The notes: generated by a model from the letters alone, not told the origin. A stretch of 53,765 bases of DNA from Patescibacteria group bacterium (GCA_018822435.1 JAHJKD010000038.1:1-53765); one strand, 5' to 3'. Counted from the first letter of the stretch, positions 17,197-25,711 are shown. Program-made: numbers and translations.

Positions 17197-19308
17197 ATGC
17201 ACCAACTCCTAAAAAAACATTTCGGCTTTGATCAATTCCGGCCCTTGCAGGAAGAAATCATTGATAATGTCCTGGCTGGAAAAGACAGTCTGGTTCTGAT
17301 GCCGACCGGCGGAGGCAAGTCGCTTTGTTATCAATTGCCCGCTTTAAAATTTCCCGGTCTTACCCTGGTGGTCTCGCCTTTGATTTCCCTCATGAAAGAC
17401 CAGGTCGATGCCTTAGAAGCCAACGGCATTCCCACTGCTTTTATAAACAGTTCGCTAGACTATGCCCAAATACAAGATGTCCAGGCCCGGGCCAGCAAAG
17501 GTAAAATCAAATTATTATATATTGCTCCGGAGCGTTTAACCATGAGAAATTTTCAGGAATTTTTATGTGATGTAAAAGTCAGCCTCATTGCCATTGACGA
17601 AGCCCACTGCATTTCCGAATGGGGCCATGATTTCCGGCCTGACTACCGGAGCCTGATAATCCTTAGAAAAAGATTCCCTCAAGTTCCGGTCATGGCCCTC
17701 ACCGCCACAGCCACCCAAAAAGTCCGGGAAGACATTGTTGAGCAATTAGATTTAAAAAAAGCCGGACATTTTATTTCCAGCTTCAACCGCGCCAATCTGA
17801 ATTATCATATCCGCCCCAAACAAAATACTTTTAATAATCTTCTGGCTTTACTGAAAAAACATAAAGATCAATCTACTATTATATATTGCTTTTCCCGCAA
17901 AGACACGGAAGAGCTGGCCCGTGAACTGTCTTATGAGAATTTTAAAGCCCTGCCTTATCACGCCGGCCTGGATCCAAATGTCCGCCAACGAAATCAAGAA
18001 AAGTTCATTCATGATAAAGTTCCCATTATTGTCGCCACGATTGCATTTGGCATGGGCATAGACAAGCCTGACGTCCGCCTGATCGTGCATTATAGCCTGC
18101 CCAAGACTATAGAGGGCTATTATCAGGAGACAGGCCGGGCCGGCCGTGACGACCTGCCCGCCGACTGCGTCTTATTTTATTCCCCGGGCGACCAGTTCAA
18201 GCAGACGTTTTTTATTGACCAGATCGAAGACCTAGACGAACAGGAAAAAGCCCGGAAAAAGCTCAGCCAGATCGTCACGTTTTGCGAGTCACCCAAATGC
18301 CGCCGCCAAATATTATTGGAATATTTTGGGGAAAAATACGAAAAAAAAAATTGTAAAAGCTGTGATGCTTGCCTTACCCCACAAGAGGAATTTGAGGCCA
18401 CGGAGATCACCCAGAAAATAATTTCCGCCATCGCCAAAACCAATCAAAGATTTGGCGCCAATTATATTATCAAAGTCCTGCGCGGCTCCAGTTTAAAAAA
18501 GATCCGGGCGGACGGCAGCCATGAATTATCAGTCTTTGGTATTGTCAACGACTTCTCTGAACCAGAATTAAAATTTATTATCCGGCAGTTAATTTCCGAA
18601 AAATATTTATTCCAAACACCGGGTAAATACGCGGTCTTAAAATTAACTAAAAAGGCCCTGAATTTTATTGAGCAAAAAGAAAAATTAACCCTGTCTAAAC
18701 CGAAAAGCGGTTTTGCCACAAGCCAGGCCAAAGGCCAACAAGAACTAGAATATGATTCTACCCTTTTTGAAAAATTGCGCAGCCTTAGGAAAGAAATCGC
18801 TGACAAAAAAAAGGTCCCCCCATTTGTCATCTTTGGCGACCGGTCTCTGCAGGAGATGGCTTTTTATTTTCCCCAGACCAAAGACACCTTCATCAGGATA
18901 TCCGGCGTGGGCCAGGAAAAATTAAAAAAATTCAGTGATGCATTTTTAAAAGAAATTCGAGCGTTTGCCCAGGCAAAAAAAATAGAAGAAAAACCCATGC
19001 GTTCTCAAAAGCCTAAAAGCCTGACTTACAATGAAACTAAAAGACTGCTCTTAAAGAAAATGTCTCTGGCAGAAATTGCCAAGCAGCGGGGAATGGCGAC
19101 AGGCACAATTATTGACCATCTGGAAAAACTGATCCAGGCAGGTGAAGATATTAATATCGATCATTTAAAACCGCCGGCCAAGCGCCTGAATAAAATAAAA
19201 CAAGCCTTTTTACAGGCAGATGGCCCCCAGCTGAAACCGATCCGGGATATCCTGGGAGATGATTATTCTTATGATGAATTGAAAATGGCCCGGATGTTTT
19301 TAAATTAA
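17197..19308 (+). CDS. recQ: ATP-dependent DNA helicase RecQ
   Basis: 703 aa. Motif 0 FGFDQFRPLQ, Walker A MPTGGGKSLCYQLP, DEAHCISEWGHDFRPDY (the RecQ aromatic loop) and the helicase C motifs FSRKDTEELA and QETGRAGRD are present. The RQC zinc site has four Cys (CESPKC, then CKSCDAC). An HRDC domain (about 515-600) and a C-terminal winged helix (NETKRLLLKKMSLAEIAKQRG, HTH_40 type) follow. It unwinds recombination intermediates 3' to 5'. No Shine-Dalgarno is seen; the MITE-like element ends 12 nt upstream. Confidence 0.96.
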   Translation: MHQLLKKHFGFDQFRPLQEEIIDNVLAGKDSLVLMPTGGGKSLCYQLPALKFPGLTLVVSPLISLMKDQVDALEANGIPTAFINSSLDYAQIQDVQARASKGKIKLLYIAPERLTMRNFQEFLCDVKVSLIAIDEAHCISEWGHDFRPDYRSLIILRKRFPQVPVMALTATATQKVREDIVEQLDLKKAGHFISSFNRANLNYHIRPKQNTFNNLLALLKKHKDQSTIIYCFSRKDTEELARELSYENFKALPYHAGLDPNVRQRNQEKFIHDKVPIIVATIAFGMGIDKPDVRLIVHYSLPKTIEGYYQETGRAGRDDLPADCVLFYSPGDQFKQTFFIDQIEDLDEQEKARKKLSQIVTFCESPKCRRQILLEYFGEKYEKKNCKSCDACLTPQEEFEATEITQKIISAIAKTNQRFGANYIIKVLRGSSLKKIRADGSHELSVFGIVNDFSEPELKFIIRQLISEKYLFQTPGKYAVLKLTKKALNFIEQKEKLTLSKPKSGFATSQAKGQQELEYDSTLFEKLRSLRKEIADKKKVPPFVIFGDRSLQEMAFYFPQTKDTFIRISGVGQEKLKKFSDAFLKEIRAFAQAKKIEEKPMRSQKPKSLTYNETKRLLLKKMSLAEIAKQRGMATGTIIDHLEKLIQAGEDINIDHLKPPAKRLNKIKQAFLQADGPQLKPIRDILGDDYSYDELKMARMFLN

Positions 19309-19309
19309 A

Positions 19310-19337
19310 AAACCACGGTCTAAACCGCGGCTTTTTT
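19310..19337. terminator. Bidirectional terminator between recQ and rpmB
   Basis: CCACGG and CCGCGG arms (one A-C mismatch on the plus strand, G-U on the minus) with a 6-nt loop. A T-run follows on the plus strand and another on the minus strand, serving both converging genes. Confidence 0.75.
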
Positions 19338-19499
19338 AGTTTGTGTCTTGATGCACTTAGTACAGGCAGTAATTTTCTTTCCATTTACAGTCGCTGGCTG
19401 CAAATTAGCTTTCTGCCTTTTGATTGTCGCAATATTGGAATGAGATCGGATATTGCTTTTGAGGTACTGCTTTCCGCAGACATCACATTGCTTTGCCAT
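19320..19499 (-). CDS. rpmB: 50S ribosomal protein L28 (bL28), zinc-ribbon type
   Basis: 59 aa, too short for the ORF track. Reading the minus strand gives MAKQCDVCGKQYLKSNIRSHSN and later NLQPATVNGKKITACTKCIK. The SNIRSHSN segment and the NLQ/VNGK section match L28, and CxxC pairs at residues 5-8 and 46-49 make it a zinc-binding version. It ends in TQTKKAAV, short like Gram-positive L28. It runs toward recQ and shares its terminator. No other gene explains this 275-nt gap. Confidence 0.92.
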   Translation of the reverse strand: MAKQCDVCGKQYLKSNIRSHSNIATIKRQKANLQPATVNGKKITACTKCIKTQTKKAAV

Positions 19500-19583
19500 A
19501 TAGTTGGTTCTAATTTAATAAAAAATTGCTTTTACCAGCAATATTGACTATAATTTAACAGTTATTTTTAAATTTGTCAAAAC

Positions 19584-20213
19584 ATGCTAATTTCACTGCT
19601 TTTTGAGGACCCGACCATCTTTTTTATCTGGATCTTGGCGGTTATATTCGGTATCACAATTCATGAATTTTCCCATGTCCTGTCCGCTTACTGGCAAGGG
19701 GACAATACTGGCCAAGCCATGGGCCGGCTTACTTTAAATCCATTAAAGCACCTGGATCCCATCGGCACGGTCATGATCATGTTCATCGGCTTTGGCTGGG
19801 GCAAGCCCGCACCCTATAATCCTTATAACCTCAAATACAAAAAGTGGGGCCCGGCTTTGGTTTCAATCGCTGGTCCGGCCTCTAATGTTATATCATTGTT
19901 AGTTTTCGGAATTATTCTAAAATTAATAATTACTTATTCATCTCTGCCCGCTGACAACCTCTTAATCATCTTTTTATTCAGCCTTATTCAGATGAACTTA
20001 ATTCTTGCCCTATTTAACCTCCTGCCAATTCCGCCTCTTGATGGCTCTAAAGTTTTGTTCACGCTAATACCTGTTAAGCATTCAAACGCCATTATGTTTA
20101 TGGAAAGATATGGTATGTGGATGTTGCTAGTAGTCCTCATTTTCGGTTCATCCTATTTATTCGCATTTTATTCTGTGATATATAATTGGATAATAGATGT
20201 CTTGGTTTTATAG
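19584..20213 (+). CDS. Site-2 protease-like M50 metalloprotease
   Basis: 209 aa. HEFSH in ITIHEFSHVLSAYW is the zinc-binding HExxH motif within a membrane helix, and NLLPIPPLDGSKVLF supplies the third ligand Asp (NxxPxPPLDG). At least five hydrophobic segments are seen. This is the compact, PDZ-less group found widely in bacteria and CPR. It cuts membrane proteins within the bilayer; its substrate here is unknown. It ends just before the rpsL promoter. Confidence 0.92.
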   Translation: MLISLLFEDPTIFFIWILAVIFGITIHEFSHVLSAYWQGDNTGQAMGRLTLNPLKHLDPIGTVMIMFIGFGWGKPAPYNPYNLKYKKWGPALVSIAGPASNVISLLVFGIILKLIITYSSLPADNLLIIFLFSLIQMNLILALFNLLPIPPLDGSKVLFTLIPVKHSNAIMFMERYGMWMLLVVLIFGSSYLFAFYSVIYNWIIDVLVL

Positions 20214-20216
20214 TTG

Positions 20217-20245
20217 TTGACATATTTTTCCCAATATATTACTAT
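20217..20245 (+). promoter_or_regulatory. Promoter of rpsL-rpsG
   Basis: A consensus TTGACA (20217-20222), 17-bp spacer, TACTAT (20240-20245; TATAGT overlaps it at 20243). It starts 3 nt after the protease stop and gives a leader of about 50 nt. Confidence 0.75.
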
Positions 20246-20258
20246 AGTGAAGGTTCCT

Positions 20259-20288
20259 AAAGCTTATTCGTGGTTGATTAAGCTTTTT
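20259..20288 (+). promoter_or_regulatory. Terminator-like hairpin in the rpsL leader
   Basis: AAAGCTTA and TAAGCTTT arms, 12-nt loop, then TT, ending 16 nt before the rpsL ATG. It could attenuate the operon or be a translational control site. Similar leader hairpins precede fusA and rplC. Confidence 0.6.
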
Positions 20289-20304
20289 ATTATCACTTAC
20301 ATTT

Positions 20305-20784
20305 ATGCCAACAATCAGTCAATTAGTTAGAAAAGGTAGAAAGACTACCAAGAAAAAGTCCAAAGTACCGGCTTTGCAGTCTACTTTGAATACAATTAAG
20401 AGAAAAAGAGTAGAATTACCTAAAGGCAGCCCTTTTAAAAGAGGCGTTTGCACCAAGGTTACTACTGTTACTCCGAAAAAACCTAACTCTGCTCTGCGAA
20501 AAATCGCCAGAGTCAGGCTATCTAATGGAATGGAAGTTACCGCTTATATACCCGGTGAAGGCCACAACCTGCAGGAACATAGCATTGTTATGATCCGCGG
20601 AGGAAAAGTGCGCGATTTACCTGGTGTAAGATATCATGTTGTCCGCGGTGTTTATGACACCACCGGTGTTGAGGGCAGAAACCAGAGTCGATCCCTCTAT
20701 GGCGCCAAAAAGCAAAAAGGCGGAGGAGCTGCCAAAAAAGAAGCTGCCCCTGCTGAAGAAGCGCCGGCTGAGGAAGAAAAGTAA
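20305..20784 (+). CDS. rpsL: 30S ribosomal protein S12 (uS12)
   Basis: 159 aa. [42 protein letters not shown] and [32 protein letters not shown] are the S12 core, with the decoding-site PKKPNSAL and PGVRYH intact. It has the inserted loop between VPAL and KRGVC seen in Gram-positive S12. An acidic Ala/Glu tail ([14 protein letters not shown]) of about 20 residues is an addition. It is the first gene of a broken str operon: rpsG follows, but fusA is 1.5 kb away and tuf 11 kb away. Confidence 0.98.
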   Translation: MPTISQLVRKGRKTTKKKSKVPALQSTLNTIKRKRVELPKGSPFKRGVCTKVTTVTPKKPNSALRKIARVRLSNGMEVTAYIPGEGHNLQEHSIVMIRGGKVRDLPGVRYHVVRGVYDTTGVEGRNQSRSLYGAKKQKGGGAAKKEAAPAEEAPAEEEK

Positions 20785-20810
20785 ATAACTGAAAAATAAA
20801 TAGTCGTTCC

Positions 20811-20862
20811 GAAGTCCTGAGTAGCCTGAGTGAGCGAAGCGAGGGAAAGGCGTATCGAAGGA
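20811..20862. repeat. REP-like element between rpsL and rpsG
   Basis: The segment holds CCTGAGTAGCC, GAGCGAAGCGAGG and GGCGTATCGAAGGA in the same order as one arm of the 9607-9722 element read on the other strand. TCGTTCC and GGACGA just outside can pair. It fills most of the 97-nt rpsL-rpsG gap. Confidence 0.75.
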
Positions 20863-20881
20863 CGAGGAAAAACTAATATAT

Positions 20882-21346
20882 ATGAGAGGAAAACAAGCCC
20901 CCAAACGAAGAATTTTGCCTGATCCGGAGTACAACTCCACATCCATTGCCAAATTCATCAACTATATAATGCAAGACGGTAAAAAGAGCACCGCTCAACA
21001 GATCGTTTATGATGCATTTGATATTATTGAAAAAAAGACCAAGAAACCGCCTCTAGACACTTTTGATAAGGCTATGAAAAACGTTTCTCCAGTCCTGGAG
21101 ATCAAAGCCCGCCGCATTGGTGGTGCTAATTATCAGGTCCCGATCGAAGTGCGTGGCGAACGCCGGTTTAATCTGGCTTCCCGCTGGTTGATCACTGCTG
21201 CCAAAAAGAGAAAAGGAAAGCCTATGTCAGAAAAACTTGCTCTAGAGCTCATGGATGCCGCTGAAGAACAGGGCGAAGCCATGAAAAAACGCGAAGACGT
21301 TCACAAAATGGCGGAAGCCAACCGCGCCTTTGCTCACTTTGCCTAA
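20882..21346 (+). CDS. rpsG: 30S ribosomal protein S7 (uS7)
   Basis: 154 aa, normal length. [42 protein letters not shown] and [17 protein letters not shown] are hallmark S7 segments; it nucleates assembly of the 30S head. It follows rpsL after a repeat-filled gap and is closed by a terminator, so this fragment of the str operon is only two genes long. Confidence 0.98.
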   Translation: MRGKQAPKRRILPDPEYNSTSIAKFINYIMQDGKKSTAQQIVYDAFDIIEKKTKKPPLDTFDKAMKNVSPVLEIKARRIGGANYQVPIEVRGERRFNLASRWLITAAKKRKGKPMSEKLALELMDAAEEQGEAMKKREDVHKMAEANRAFAHFA

Positions 21347-21364
21347 CACTAAATATCTTCATAT

Positions 21365-21394
21365 AAATCCCGCTATTACTGGCGGGATTTTTTT
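21365..21394 (+). terminator. Terminator after rpsG
   Basis: AATCCCGC/GCGGGATT stem, 8-nt loop, T-run. It separates rpsG from the membrane-protein gene. Confidence 0.92.
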
Positions 21395-21407
21395 GTGTAC
21401 AACCGCA

Positions 21408-21436
21408 TTGCTCCTAAGTAAAAAATATGCTATAAT
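21408..21436 (+). promoter_or_regulatory. Promoter of the 135-aa membrane protein gene
   Basis: TTGCTC (21408-21413), 17-bp spacer, TATAAT (21431-21436) with an extended TATGC before it. The same TATGCTATAAT text occurs at 25062-25072 and 27701-27711. Confidence 0.8.
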
Positions 21437-21476
21437 ATATAGAGTTCAATAACTATTAACAATTTATGGAGGTTTT

Positions 21477-21884
21477 ATGAAAAAAATTCTTCCCAAAGCA
21501 ATAGCTCTGGCTGCTGCTTTTTCTCCACTGGCTGCCATCGCGCAGACAGATCTTTATTCCTACAGCACCACCAGCAACATCGATGATGCGGCTGCTGGCG
21601 CGGCTGCTGCCGGACTAGGCATTGGCATGATCATTTTATGGATCTTAATGATGGCTGTTGGTCTGTTCTTTTTAATCTTCTGGATCATCATGCTTATCGA
21701 TTGTGTGAAGCGTGAATTCGATCAAAGAGGAACTTGGCTGGCTATCATGATCATTTCCATCTTTGTCGGTCTTTCCTGGCTGGCGGCAATTCTGTACTAC
21801 TTCTTGGTCAAGAGAAAAAATCTGGGCACAAAAGGTGGTCCTAAGAAACCGGAAGCTCCAGCTGCTCCTAAGCAAGAAGAATAA
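21477..21884 (+). CDS. Exported two-helix membrane protein, PLDc_N-like
   Basis: 135 aa. A signal peptide (KKILPKAIALAAAFSPLAAIAQ) is followed by an Ala/Gly-rich helix, then IIMLIDCVKREF and WLAIMIISIFVGLSWLAAILYYFLVKRK, which resembles the PLDc_N/phospholipase-D N-terminal membrane domain without any PLD domain. The tail is Pro/Ala/Lys-rich. GGAGG lies 5 nt before the ATG, an unusually strong ribosome site for this genome, and it has its own promoter and terminator, so it may be highly expressed. Confidence 0.7.
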   Translation: MKKILPKAIALAAAFSPLAAIAQTDLYSYSTTSNIDDAAAGAAAAGLGIGMIILWILMMAVGLFFLIFWIIMLIDCVKREFDQRGTWLAIMIISIFVGLSWLAAILYYFLVKRKNLGTKGGPKKPEAPAAPKQEE

Positions 21885-21904
21885 ATCGAATAAACTCGAT
21901 ACAT

Positions 21905-21937
21905 ATACAGACCCCTTGACGGGGTCTGTATTTTTTT
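21905..21937 (+). terminator. Terminator after the PLDc_N-like gene
   Basis: TACAGACCCC and GGGGTCTGTA arms around TTGAC, followed by seven T. Its loop also provides the -35 of the next promoter. Confidence 0.93.
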
Positions 21938-21944
21938 GTATAGT
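21916..21944 (+). promoter_or_regulatory. Promoter of the lipoprotein gene, overlapping a terminator
   Basis: TTGACG (21916-21921) starts in the terminator loop; TATAGT (21939-21944) follows after 17 bp. Transcription would begin near 21951, at the hairpin preceding the ribosome-binding site. Confidence 0.65.
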
Positions 21945-21952
21945 AATCTGTT

Positions 21953-21969
21953 CTGCGAATGGTTCGCAG
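21953..21969 (+). repeat. 5' leader hairpin of the lipoprotein gene
   Basis: CTGCGAA/TTCGCAG perfect 7-bp arms with a TGG loop, located about at the predicted transcript start and 8 nt before AAGGAGGGA. Such 5' stems often stabilise mRNA. Confidence 0.7.
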
Positions 21970-21989
21970 GCGTACAAAAGGAGGGACCT

Positions 21990-22670
21990 ATGCGGTCTGT
22001 TTCATCGATTCTCTGCATTCTGGTCGCATGCGGCCTCTTCACGTCCTGCTCTGCCTACCACAAGACCACGGTCAGTGCCAGGCTCTGTGACAATGCCCTG
22101 TGCCTGAAGCAGGGCCTGCCCACAGAGGCCACGCAGTTCGGCAACTGTTTGCTCCAGGATGACCAGCAAGGTGACATGACCTGGAATGAAGTGGTCTGCG
22201 CGCCCTCACCTGACGAAGCGCCGGCTTTCGAAGGCGAAGCCTTTTCGGCCGTGGTACAGCGCGTTCACGGCGGACCAGTAGACTCGGGAACAAAGCTGGT
22301 TTGTGTTTCGTCTGGCGGTGGTTTGGTTCTGGAATGTTGGCCTTATGATGAGATCAACAAAACCGTGCCCCGGGAGCCAAATTCGTCCGTGATCTACACC
22401 GAGATCCTGGAACCAGGGAAACTTCACCGCCAAGGTGTTTCTACGGCGGTAAACGAGGTATTCGGCTGCACCTTGTTCCCCTCCGGCACTGGTACGTCCT
22501 TCGTCTCCTGCCGAGCCGAAGAAGGAGACGTGATTGTGTTCCAGGCCGAGGTCCTCAAGTTCGGACAGAACTGGACTGAGACCGAGGAAGAAATGTCCGT
22601 AGATTGCTGGGTGGTACTGCCCGGTTACATGATGCGGTGCCATGCCCAGGAAGAGACCAACCCTCCCTAG
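21990..22670 (+). CDS. Secreted lipoprotein of unknown function
   Basis: 226 aa from the ATG at 21990; the ORF track begins 18 codons earlier at a TTG inside the hairpin. AAGGAGGGA precedes the ATG by 4 nt. The signal peptide MRSVSSILCILVACGLFTSCS ends in a lipobox (LFTSC). The mature part has many Cys (VSSGGGLVLECWPYD, FGCTLF, VSCRAEE, VDCWVVLPGYMMRC), suggesting disulfides. G+C-rich codons and the strong Shine-Dalgarno contrast with the flanking ribosomal genes, so it looks horizontally acquired. It interrupts rpsG-fusA. No family recognised. Confidence 0.75.
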   Translation: MRSVSSILCILVACGLFTSCSAYHKTTVSARLCDNALCLKQGLPTEATQFGNCLLQDDQQGDMTWNEVVCAPSPDEAPAFEGEAFSAVVQRVHGGPVDSGTKLVCVSSGGGLVLECWPYDEINKTVPREPNSSVIYTEILEPGKLHRQGVSTAVNEVFGCTLFPSGTGTSFVSCRAEEGDVIVFQAEVLKFGQNWTETEEEMSVDCWVVLPGYMMRCHAQEETNPP

Positions 22671-22679
22671 GAGGAACCA

Positions 22680-22715
22680 GGGAAGCAGTTCGGCTCACAC
22701 ACTGAGCTGCTTCCC
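22680..22715 (+). repeat. 3' hairpin after the lipoprotein gene
   Basis: GGGAAGCAGTTC and GAGCTGCTTCCC pair over 12 bp with one G-U. No T-run follows. The position and the sequence after it resemble the hairpin ending island gene 3 (13058-13097). Confidence 0.8.
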
Positions 22716-22736
22716 AAACCCACCCCTTGCCCGGAC

Positions 22737-22765
22737 TTGCAAAAAAAACCTATATATACTAAAAT
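22737..22765 (+). promoter_or_regulatory. Promoter of fusA
   Basis: TTGCAA (22737-22742), 17-bp spacer, TAAAAT (22760-22765). The predicted leader is about 60 nt and contains a terminator-like hairpin. Confidence 0.65.
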
Positions 22766-22774
22766 ATTCCAAGT

Positions 22775-22796
22775 ATCTACTCACGTAGATTTTTTT
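22775..22796 (+). promoter_or_regulatory. Terminator-like hairpin in the fusA leader
   Basis: ATCTAC/GTAGAT arms around TCAC followed by six T, 36 nt before the fusA ATG and only a few bases after the predicted transcript start. It looks like an intrinsic terminator used as an attenuator. Confidence 0.6.
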
Positions 22797-22832
22797 AATC
22801 GAAATAATTAATATTCAAAATTCAATAAAATT

Positions 22833-24947
22833 ATGGCACAAGCAATTGATTTAACAAACACAAGAAATATCGGCATTATCGCTCATATTGACGCCGGTAA
22901 AACCACTGTTACCGAGCGTGTTTTGTATTACACGGGTAAAAAACATAAAATTGGTGAAGTTCATGAAGGTAAAGCAGAGATGGACTGGATGGAACAAGAA
23001 CAGGAAAGAGGCATTACTATTACTTCCGCGGCAACGACTTGTTTCTGGACCCCGCCTGATAAAATCGAAAGACGCATTAATATTATTGATACACCTGGTC
23101 ACGTTGATTTTACAGCTGAAGTAGAACGCTCCCTCCGCGTATTAGACGGCGGCGTGATCGTATTTGATGGCGTGGCTGGCGTAGAACCTCAGTCAGAAAC
23201 TGTCTGGCACCAAGCCGAAAAATATAAAGTTCCAAGAATGTGCTTTATCAATAAGATGGATCGTACTGGTGCAGACTATGATTTTGATCTTGATTCTATT
23301 CATGAACGCCTGACCAAAAGGGCCCATCCGATTCAGCTCCCGATTGGTTCAGCGGAAAATTTTCAGGGCATTGTTGATCTGCTTGCCATGAAAGCCTATA
23401 TTTATAAGGATGACATGGGCAAGGATGTTGAAGAAGGTGATATTCCGGATGACATGAAAGACAAATGTGAAAAATACCGGGCTCAATTGATTGAAGCTAT
23501 CGTGGAAAACGATGAAGAGCTCATGAATCAATATCTGGAAGGAAAAGAGATTGAAGCGGACAAATTAAAAGCCACCCTAAGAAAAGCGACCATCGCTAAT
23601 CAGCTGGTACCGGTTTTAGTCGGTTCTGCTTTAAAAAACAAAGGCGTCCAGAAATTGCTTGACGCTATTTGTGAATACCTGCCTTCTCCACTGGATCTTC
23701 CTCCAGTCGTTGGTGAAGATCCGGATGATCCCGAAATTAAGATTGAAAGAAAAGCCGAAAATACCGAACCTCTTTCTGCCTTAGCTTTTAAAATTGCCAC
23801 CGACCCTTATGTGGGTAAACTTGCTTTTGTCAGGGTGTATTCCGGCGTTTTAAAAACAGGCACTTATATTTACAATGTTACTACTGGCAAAAAGGAAAGA
23901 ATTTCCCGCTTACTAAGAATGCATGCAAACTCCCGTGAAGAATTAGAAGAAATCCAGGCAGGCGATATTGGCGCTGCTGTCGGTCTGAAGGGGACTATTA
24001 CCGGTGACACTCTTTGTGATCCTGAACACAAGATCTTACTTGAAAAAATCATTTTCCCAGAACCGGTTATTTCTGTGGCGATCGAACCCAAGACCAAAGC
24101 TGATCAAGAAAAATTGGGCATGGCCCTGCAGAAACTGGCTGAAGAAGATCCGACTTTCCAGGTCAAGACTGACGAAGAGACCATGCAGACAATTATCAAA
24201 GGTATGGGCGAGCTCCATCTGGAAATTTTAGTTGACCGCATGAAAAGGGAATTCGATGTTGAAGCCAATATCGGTACGCCTCAGGTTGCCTTCAAAGAAA
24301 CTATTAAGAAAGAAGCTCAAGCTGAAGGTAAGTTTATCAAGCAGTCTGGTGGTCGCGGTCAATATGGCCATTGTTATGTGCGCATTGCCCCGCTTACCGA
24401 AGAAGACAAAGGTGAAGAAGAGGACATGAATTACAAATTTAATAATGAAGTAAAAGGTGGAAATATTCCCTCTGAATTTATCCCTTCTATTGATAAAGGT
24501 ATTAAAGAAACAATGGACACTGGCATACTCGCTGGTTATCCTATCCTCAATATTAAAGCTACAGTCTACGACGGATCCTATCATGATGTTGACTCTTCTG
24601 AACAAGCCTTTAAAGTTGCGGGTTCCATGGCTTTTAAAGCAGCTTTAAAACTGGCCAGTCCAATTATTTTAGAGCCGATCATGAAAGTAGAAGTTGTTAC
24701 CCCGGAAAAGTTCATGGGTGATGTTATTGGCGACCTCAACTCCAAAAGAGGCCAGGTCGAAGAAATGAGCGACCGCGGACAAAACAAGATCGTAAAGGCA
24801 AAGGTGCCTTTGGCATCTATGTTCGGTTATGCTACCCAGCTTCGCTCCCTTACCCAGGGCCGTGCTTCATATGCGATGGAATTCGATGAATATCAGGAAG
24901 TTCCCCGCAATGTGGCTGAAGAAATCATGGAAGGCAAACAAAAGTAA
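22833..24947 (+). CDS. fusA: Elongation factor G
   Basis: 704 aa, full length. G1 [14 protein letters not shown]2/switch with [13 protein letters not shown]3 [12 protein letters not shown] and G4 [10 protein letters not shown] are complete, and domains II-V follow ([46 protein letters not shown]). It drives GTP-dependent translocation. It has its own promoter and attenuator-like leader, separated from rpsL-rpsG by two unrelated genes. No Shine-Dalgarno precedes the ATG. Confidence 0.98.
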   Translation: MAQAIDLTNTRNIGIIAHIDAGKTTVTERVLYYTGKKHKIGEVHEGKAEMDWMEQEQERGITITSAATTCFWTPPDKIERRINIIDTPGHVDFTAEVERSLRVLDGGVIVFDGVAGVEPQSETVWHQAEKYKVPRMCFINKMDRTGADYDFDLDSIHERLTKRAHPIQLPIGSAENFQGIVDLLAMKAYIYKDDMGKDVEEGDIPDDMKDKCEKYRAQLIEAIVENDEELMNQYLEGKEIEADKLKATLRKATIANQLVPVLVGSALKNKGVQKLLDAICEYLPSPLDLPPVVGEDPDDPEIKIERKAENTEPLSALAFKIATDPYVGKLAFVRVYSGVLKTGTYIYNVTTGKKERISRLLRMHANSREELEEIQAGDIGAAVGLKGTITGDTLCDPEHKILLEKIIFPEPVISVAIEPKTKADQEKLGMALQKLAEEDPTFQVKTDEETMQTIIKGMGELHLEILVDRMKREFDVEANIGTPQVAFKETIKKEAQAEGKFIKQSGGRGQYGHCYVRIAPLTEEDKGEEEDMNYKFNNEVKGGNIPSEFIPSIDKGIKETMDTGILAGYPILNIKATVYDGSYHDVDSSEQAFKVAGSMAFKAALKLASPIILEPIMKVEVVTPEKFMGDVIGDLNSKRGQVEEMSDRGQNKIVKAKVPLASMFGYATQLRSLTQGRASYAMEFDEYQEVPRNVAEEIMEGKQK

Positions 24948-24968
24948 AATATATTTATCTGATATTCT

Positions 24969-25037
24969 GAAGGCGGACATCACCACGTCCGCCTTTTAGA
25001 TACGTTTTTTCATGGCGGATTTGTGAAATCCGCTTTC
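24969..25037. repeat. Bipartite palindromic element behind fusA
   Basis: Two hairpins in tandem: GGCGGAC...GTCCGCC (24972-24993) and GCGGATTT-GTG-AAATCCGC (25015-25033), ending in TTTC. Read on the other strand it matches the element inside mtaB (51894-51948) in both halves, with a longer linker and small loop differences. The first hairpin plus TTTT may also terminate fusA. Confidence 0.85.
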
Positions 25038-25066
25038 AATTCTTTTTATTCCAATTAATTTTATGC

Positions 25067-25072
25067 TATAAT
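25067..25072 (+). promoter_or_regulatory. -10 element of the Fn3 protein gene
   Basis: TATAAT preceded by TATGC (extended -10), 23 nt before the ATG at 25096. No clear -35 is visible. Confidence 0.6.
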
Positions 25073-25095
25073 ATCTTTATAAATAAAAAAGAGGG

Positions 25096-25698
25096 ATGAA
25101 GAAATATACATGGCCAATTCTAGTTCTATTCGGCATAATCAGCCTGCCATTTTGTGCTGATGCAATCACCTGCCAAATACCGGAAAAACAGCGAAAAGCG
25201 AAAACCGCCCTGGTCACCTGGACCGCAGATGAAGAGGCGGTTTTTTATAATTTGAAATTGATGACCAAAAATGGCAAAAAAATAAAAACATTCAAACACA
25301 TCTCTGCCCTAAAAAAACAGATTCCTAAAAAATACTTAATTACCAATAAAGATTATGCTTTAAAAGCAAGAGGCATAGATGAAGAAGGCGGCAAGCTTCC
25401 CTGGTCTGATATTAAAAAATTCCGCACTAAACCGGCTAAGGTAAGGGAACTTATTGCTGATAATTATACGGCCATGAGCGTGGACCTGAAATGGAAGTAT
25501 GCCCGGGGCAAGAGCTTGACGTACAAGATAAATATTTACGACAGCCAGGGCAATTGCCGCTATAAGCTGGAGACTCTTTCCAATTATATTACTCTGCCCA
25601 TCCTTACCCGCGACAATGACTATCAAGCTAAAGTTCAGGCAAAGTACAATAAGAAAAATCTGGGCCGCTGGTCAGATAAATTATATTTTTCCTATTAA
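25096..25698 (+). CDS. Secreted protein with two fibronectin type III-like domains
   Basis: 200 aa. Signal peptide KKYTWPILVLFGIISLPFCADA, then two beta-sandwich-like units. KTALVTWTADEEAVFYNLKL with YALKARGIDEEGGKLPWSDIKKFRT is one Fn3 pattern, and SVDLKWKYARGKSLTYKINIYD with YQAKVQAKYNKKNLGRWSDKLYF is the second. The W-S-D near the end of each unit is typical of Fn3 strands F-G. It is the first of four secreted Fn3-bearing genes between fusA and tuf. A surface or adhesion role is inferred. Confidence 0.75.
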   Translation: MKKYTWPILVLFGIISLPFCADAITCQIPEKQRKAKTALVTWTADEEAVFYNLKLMTKNGKKIKTFKHISALKKQIPKKYLITNKDYALKARGIDEEGGKLPWSDIKKFRTKPAKVRELIADNYTAMSVDLKWKYARGKSLTYKINIYDSQGNCRYKLETLSNYITLPILTRDNDYQAKVQAKYNKKNLGRWSDKLYFSY

Positions 25699-25711
25699 TT
25701 AATATATCGGT

